NCBI GenBank assembly: GCA_003024985.2
Contig: PXIH01S0023062.1
Reading direction: 5' to 3' (one strand)
DNA from: Euperipatoides rowelli
Taxonomy: Eukaryota; Onychophora; Udeonychophora; Euonychophora; Peripatopsidae
Length of the DNA: 10,675 bases
Shown here: positions 7,875 through 10,675 of the stretch, one piece after another
How the letters are laid out: each line of letters starts with the position of its first letter
How positions within the stretch are numbered: the first letter of the stretch is position 1
Translations under genes and position numbers: made by a program
The notes under the pieces: generated by a model
Seen by the model: the letters and a program-made list of their open reading frames with translations, nothing else
What the model was told of the DNA's origin: nothing
Databases searched by the model: none

Positions 7875-8092
7875 CTATAAACTGCGAAAATATTTATTTC
7901 TTAAAAGGTAATCGTCCAACCGATTATTAAATTTATTAAGAGAAGTGCAACATATCAAATCCAAAGGTAATTGATTCCATAAATTAACCACACGGTTAGT
8001 TATAAAATTACTTCTCATTCTCAATTTTGTATTTTCTTTTTTTATCTTTAAGTAGTGACCCCTAGTAAAAGAAATACCAGATCTAATAAANC
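7875..8092 (-). pseudogene. C-terminal piece of a CR1/L2/Jockey-type LINE ORF2
   Basis: The minus-strand frame reads TRGHYLKIKK, then NFITNRVVNLWNQLPLDL, then a KFNNRLDDYL block, ending at a TAG (7875-7877). The RGH-x-LK...NR-VV-x-x-WN-x-LP...F-x-x-x-LD pattern is the characteristic end of non-LTR retrotransposon ORF2 proteins of the CR1/L2/Jockey group, downstream of the reverse transcriptase and thumb. The endonuclease and catalytic RT are absent, so this is a strongly 5'-truncated copy, the usual product of incomplete target-primed reverse transcription or of later interruption. On the upstream side it continues without a frame break into gag-like sequence, with an N at 8091 near the junction. 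Confidence 0.85.
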
Positions 8093-8486
8093 TGAATTAA
8101 TTTAGCAAAGGAATTGGTGTCTTCTTCAGTTAAAAGGCGCTTTTGTATAGCCTAGTTAAACAGTCGGTATATGAATTGGTCTACTAAATGAATGTCAAGG
8201 TCTTCCTTATACGCACAGTTAATACTTAATTTTCTAAGTGCAGCTACAGAATCGGTAATGCTTTCCGACTGTTTTTGTTTGTGACTACATAGTTTAAATC
8301 GCTCAGTCCTAGCTATAAGTTTAGGTGAAAAGTGATTATTTGATCCGGAGTTTTAGTATCAGGTGTTTTAGTATCAGGTGTTTCAGGTGCCAATAAATCG
8401 CACAGCAAATTAAATGTTTCAGAATGGATTAGAGATAAGATAGTCAGCAACTTTAAATTATTTTGTACCTTATTAGCAACGGTGCC
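8093..8486 (-). pseudogene. Ty3/gypsy-type gag (capsid) fragment, decayed
   Basis: Read on the minus strand from about 8486, the sequence gives NNLKLLTILSLIHSETFNLL, CDLLAPETPDTK, NHFSPKLIARTERFKL, SESITDSVAALRKLSINC, DIHLVDQFIYRL and IQKRLLTEED. This order matches the capsid-like core of animal Ty3/gypsy gag: the Y/F-x-LL...L-x-P segment, then HFSPKP, ERFRF, AALRKL, LRDRFV and QKLLTE. Gag would form the particle shell that packages element RNA. The copy is broken by a frameshift or small deletion near 8335-8345 and a TAG at 8152-8154. The nucleocapsid zinc knuckle and everything downstream are missing. No start codon can be assigned. It lies on the same strand as the pol fragment at 2301-3240, but whether the two come from one family is not shown. 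Confidence 0.82.
8351..8380 (-). repeat. Perfect 15-bp tandem duplication inside gag fragment
   Basis: TTTTAGTATCAGGTG occurs twice in succession (8351-8365 and 8366-8380). On the minus strand it adds a repeated TPDTK five-residue unit in the Pro/Thr-rich linker of the gag-like frame. It preserves the frame, so it could predate inactivation. Confidence 0.9.
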
Positions 8487-9407
8487 AGAGTGGTTGAGAG
8501 CAGCTACTGAGGAAAGGATATTGGGGGAGAGGGGAAGGGGTCAGAGTTAGCCTGTAAACAAAAAGTTAGGAAGTAAACAAATAAGGAAAGACTATGGGTT
8601 AGTTTAAAAACATGTCTTATTTAATCAGTATCAGCAATCTGGAACGGATGGTATTCTAAAGTACAGATGTTGAGGAAGTTTGACAACAATGTTTTGGATT
8701 CTTAACAGCCGTCAGCGGCACTTACAAGGCCATGGTGGTAAAAGTTTAATCAGACGTGTCAGAAAAGTATATGGCTATTTTCGTCAGTCCGGTCGTCACG
8801 ATCCTTCTTGTGTTGGTTTCATACGGCACTGGTCATCCTTCCGTTAGGCTGGTATAATCTCCTTCAGCTCTTTGATGGGCTTGTATTCTTGGCAAACTCT
8901 TGCAGGGTACCCTGAAAATATATAGAATTAGTGTGGGTCGAATATGTGATAGAAGGTCAGGATTATCAAGGGATCGTTCAGTTGGAGTTTTTTGGATATA
9001 TTCTATTGATCTATATATTCTTTGCACATTCTGGAATACTAGAAAAGTTTAATGACGTTGGTGACACCATTGTTAGTTTTGGGTATTATTATGCTTTAAC
9101 CCTTTACAGAGCAGGTATGGGATGTTTCTGATTGCTTTTAGCTTTACTTATTATTGAAGTGGGTTCTATTTTAGCTGTTGTCAGTCCTTTATATTATTTA
9201 TTCTTTTCCCTTTTACTTTCTTGGCTCTTGCTCTTGCCCTTCTCTCCCCTATATCTATTCCTACAGTATTACTGGGCAGTTTTATCATTTGCCTATGAAA
9301 TCAGTGAGGGGTTATTTAGCCTATTACATTGTTGAGTAAGGGTGGGAATAGGGGGTGTTTAAAATATCCTCTGGTTTCTTGTTTTTTTCTCATTCCCTTG
9401 TCCTACA
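8487..9407. other. Unassigned region between gag fragment and LINE RT fragment
   Basis: No protein family is recognised on either strand. A somewhat GC-richer patch (about 8690-8930) has short overlapping open frames on both strands and an acceptor-like TATTTTCAG on the minus strand (about 8915-8923), but no coherent domain. If the gag fragment kept its natural upstream sequence, a leader or LTR would lie here. I cannot identify terminal repeats or a primer-binding site. Confidence 0.5.
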
Positions 9408-9972
9408 TTAAAATTCTCNACTAGGTGTAATAACAGCATGAGACAATAAAATATCACTTCTTTGTGCATAAGAAAGATCTTTCAATTCTATAATCCATTT
9501 AGATATACGCCTAACAAACAAATCCAACTTTATATTGTCACCAATATTTAACAACGTATAAGATGGAGCACAATAGTCCATTATAGGTAAAAGATAATAA
9601 TTATAGATAATTTTAAAAGTTTTGATATCAAAATAAGTAAATATGCTTTTTAACATATAAACACGATGATACAACTTAGTTATCATGCTATCTGAATGTG
9701 CAGATAATGTCAAGTGATCATCAATGATCATGCCCAGGTCTTTATAATTTTTTTCACAAATAATTTGGTTATCATTAATAGTGAATATTGGGCACTCATC
9801 AAATCTACCCATAATCATATATATTTAGTTTTCTAATAATTTATTGAAAGCCCATTTTCCCGAATCCAAATTGAAAGTTTATCAATATCACATTGCAGCT
9901 TATAAATACTCTGAGCATCATCAATAGTAGAAAACAACTTGAAATCATCAGCATAATTTACAATATTTTGAA
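9408..9972 (-). pseudogene. LINE reverse transcriptase fragment (YADD motif to thumb), 5'-truncated
   Basis: The minus strand from about 9972 reads NIVNYADDFKLF, with the catalytic YADD box at 9944-9955. It continues with LQCDIDKLSIWIRENGLSIN, then a TAG at 9833-9835 and a frame change between 9819 and 9832. The second frame continues with NYKDLGMIIDDHLTLSAHSD, a PIMDYCAP block and ELKDLSYAQRSDILL. This is the standard order palm end, connection and thumb in CR1/Jockey-like non-LTR ORF2: ADD-T/K-LF, W-x-x-x-N-L-x-x-N, DLG-V-x-x-D-x-L-x-x-x-x-H, EYC, LSY-x-x-R. The endonuclease, fingers and motif A are missing. One N occurs at 9419 near the C-terminal end. The intact catalytic aspartates contrast with the mutated YLND of the Ty3-type RT, but the stop and frameshift make it non-functional. 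Confidence 0.9.
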
Positions 9973-9973
9973 N

Positions 9974-9989
9974 TATATATATATATATA
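9974..9989. repeat. (TA)8 microsatellite at LINE 5' junction
   Basis: Eight TA units follow an N at 9973. Recognisable LINE coding sequence ends exactly here, so the microsatellite either marks the 5' truncation/insertion point or has expanded within the LINE and erased upstream sequence. Confidence 0.9.
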
Positions 9990-10021
9990 ATATTATGTTG
10001 TGTCTTGCTTTGGTAGCTCAT

Positions 10022-10675
10022 GCTTATTAGAGTTTAAGTGGTTTGGAGGGCAGGTCTTATGATTATTTTCCATCACGACTATCATTTCCATCTTATTCTA
10101 AAACTTGAGTGATTTTAACTCTGTTTGTTAGGTCAATAGGATGTATGATACATTTTTCAGTCTAAGGAGGGGGTGTGGGTTGGCTTCTTTACACCAGAGC
10201 TCGGATGAGACCGTAGCCTTCATCCAAAATATTTCTTTCTATGTATCCTTTTTTCAATACTTATTTTATAACTTGAAATGACAGTGTGTCATCTCCTTTT
10301 CCCTATCGAGTTTTAATCTTGCTGCCTAGAACTTTAATGGTGTGACAATCATTTGGGATTTAAACCATAATTTGGTGGCCTCTTTTACCCTTCACTTCTC
10401 TAGATTTTGTTTAGAATATTGTATGCACTGTGACCGCCTATGCAATGACCTCCATATTTACATCCATGACGACTTGGGATATTACATGCAAGGCTCGTTT
10501 TTAGGGTTTGTTCTCTGGTGAATACAGTATTCTAGTTTTCATTTTGTTGGCAATGTATTTATATCTACACTTTTTTGTGTCTAGCCTACTATCTATATTC
10601 ATTTATATTATGCATATATTATGTTCTATATACTCATGTTCTTATATTCATATTTTATTATATTAATTTTTTCTA
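10022..10675. other. AT-rich non-coding region
   Basis: No continuation of the LINE reverse transcriptase upstream of the microsatellite was found on the minus strand, and no other protein, RNA gene or terminal repeat is recognised. The last about 100 bases are almost purely A/T with TATAT runs. Confidence 0.55.

Noticed and set aside
8481-8498. tRNA-like GGTGCCAGAGTGGTTGAG, similar to a box A of tRNA-Leu/Ser or a tRNA-derived SINE
   Set aside because: No matching box B, anticodon arm or acceptor pairing follows in the next 80 bases. The start of the match also overlaps the gag-like frame.
8833-9335. Overlapping short frames, including hydrophobic plus-strand frames that look membrane-like
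   Set aside because: T-rich codons create Leu/Phe/Tyr runs. There is no family pattern and the frames are short.
1-10675. CRISPR array, bacterial operon, rRNA or prophage content
   Set aside because: No regularly spaced repeats, no compact gene order and no rRNA-like sequence. The composition and retroelement content are those of an animal genome.

Overview
The window looks like AT-rich, gene-poor nuclear DNA from an invertebrate animal, probably aquatic. There is no compact gene arrangement, no ribosome-binding-site logic and no operon. Long T and A tracts, microsatellites and isolated single N calls are common. The recognisable protein-coding remains are animal-type Ty3/gypsy (Metaviridae-like) and CR1/L2/Jockey-type LINE retroelements. 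I cannot name the species, and I see no intact host gene.

Layout. Positions 1-430 are low-complexity AT-rich DNA. A 101-bp segment occurs twice in direct orientation (431-531 and 606-706, one mismatch). From about 710 to 1960 the base composition changes to a clearly more GC-rich island. It carries an uninterrupted 155-codon minus-strand frame (1464-1931) that I do not recognise, plus several hairpin-forming inverted repeats. From 2164 to 3556 a direct repeat of about 135 bp (2164-2300 and 3424-3556) brackets a minus-strand fragment of a Ty3/gypsy pol gene. That fragment holds the end of the protease and most of the reverse transcriptase, with several frameshifts and a mutated catalytic motif (YLND instead of YLDD). 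Positions 3557-7820 are AT-rich non-coding DNA with several AATAAA signals, one exon-like open patch (5155-5332) and an (AGAC)5 microsatellite.

On the right, three more minus-strand retroelement pieces occur. A LINE 3' end (7821-8092) has the ORF2 C-terminus, a stop codon, a 3' hairpin and a (TCTAA)-type tail. It is joined in frame to a decayed Ty3/gypsy gag fragment (about 8093-8486). Further on lies a 5'-truncated LINE reverse-transcriptase segment with a YADD motif (9408-9972), abutting a (TA)n microsatellite. The last 0.65 kb has nothing I can support.

All identifiable coding remains are on the minus strand and all are broken, so nothing here is likely to work as an autonomous element. 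The points most worth a second look are the unknown 155-codon frame in the GC-rich island, the direct-repeat-bracketed pol fragment, and the gag/LINE chimeric junction with its possible nested-insertion history.
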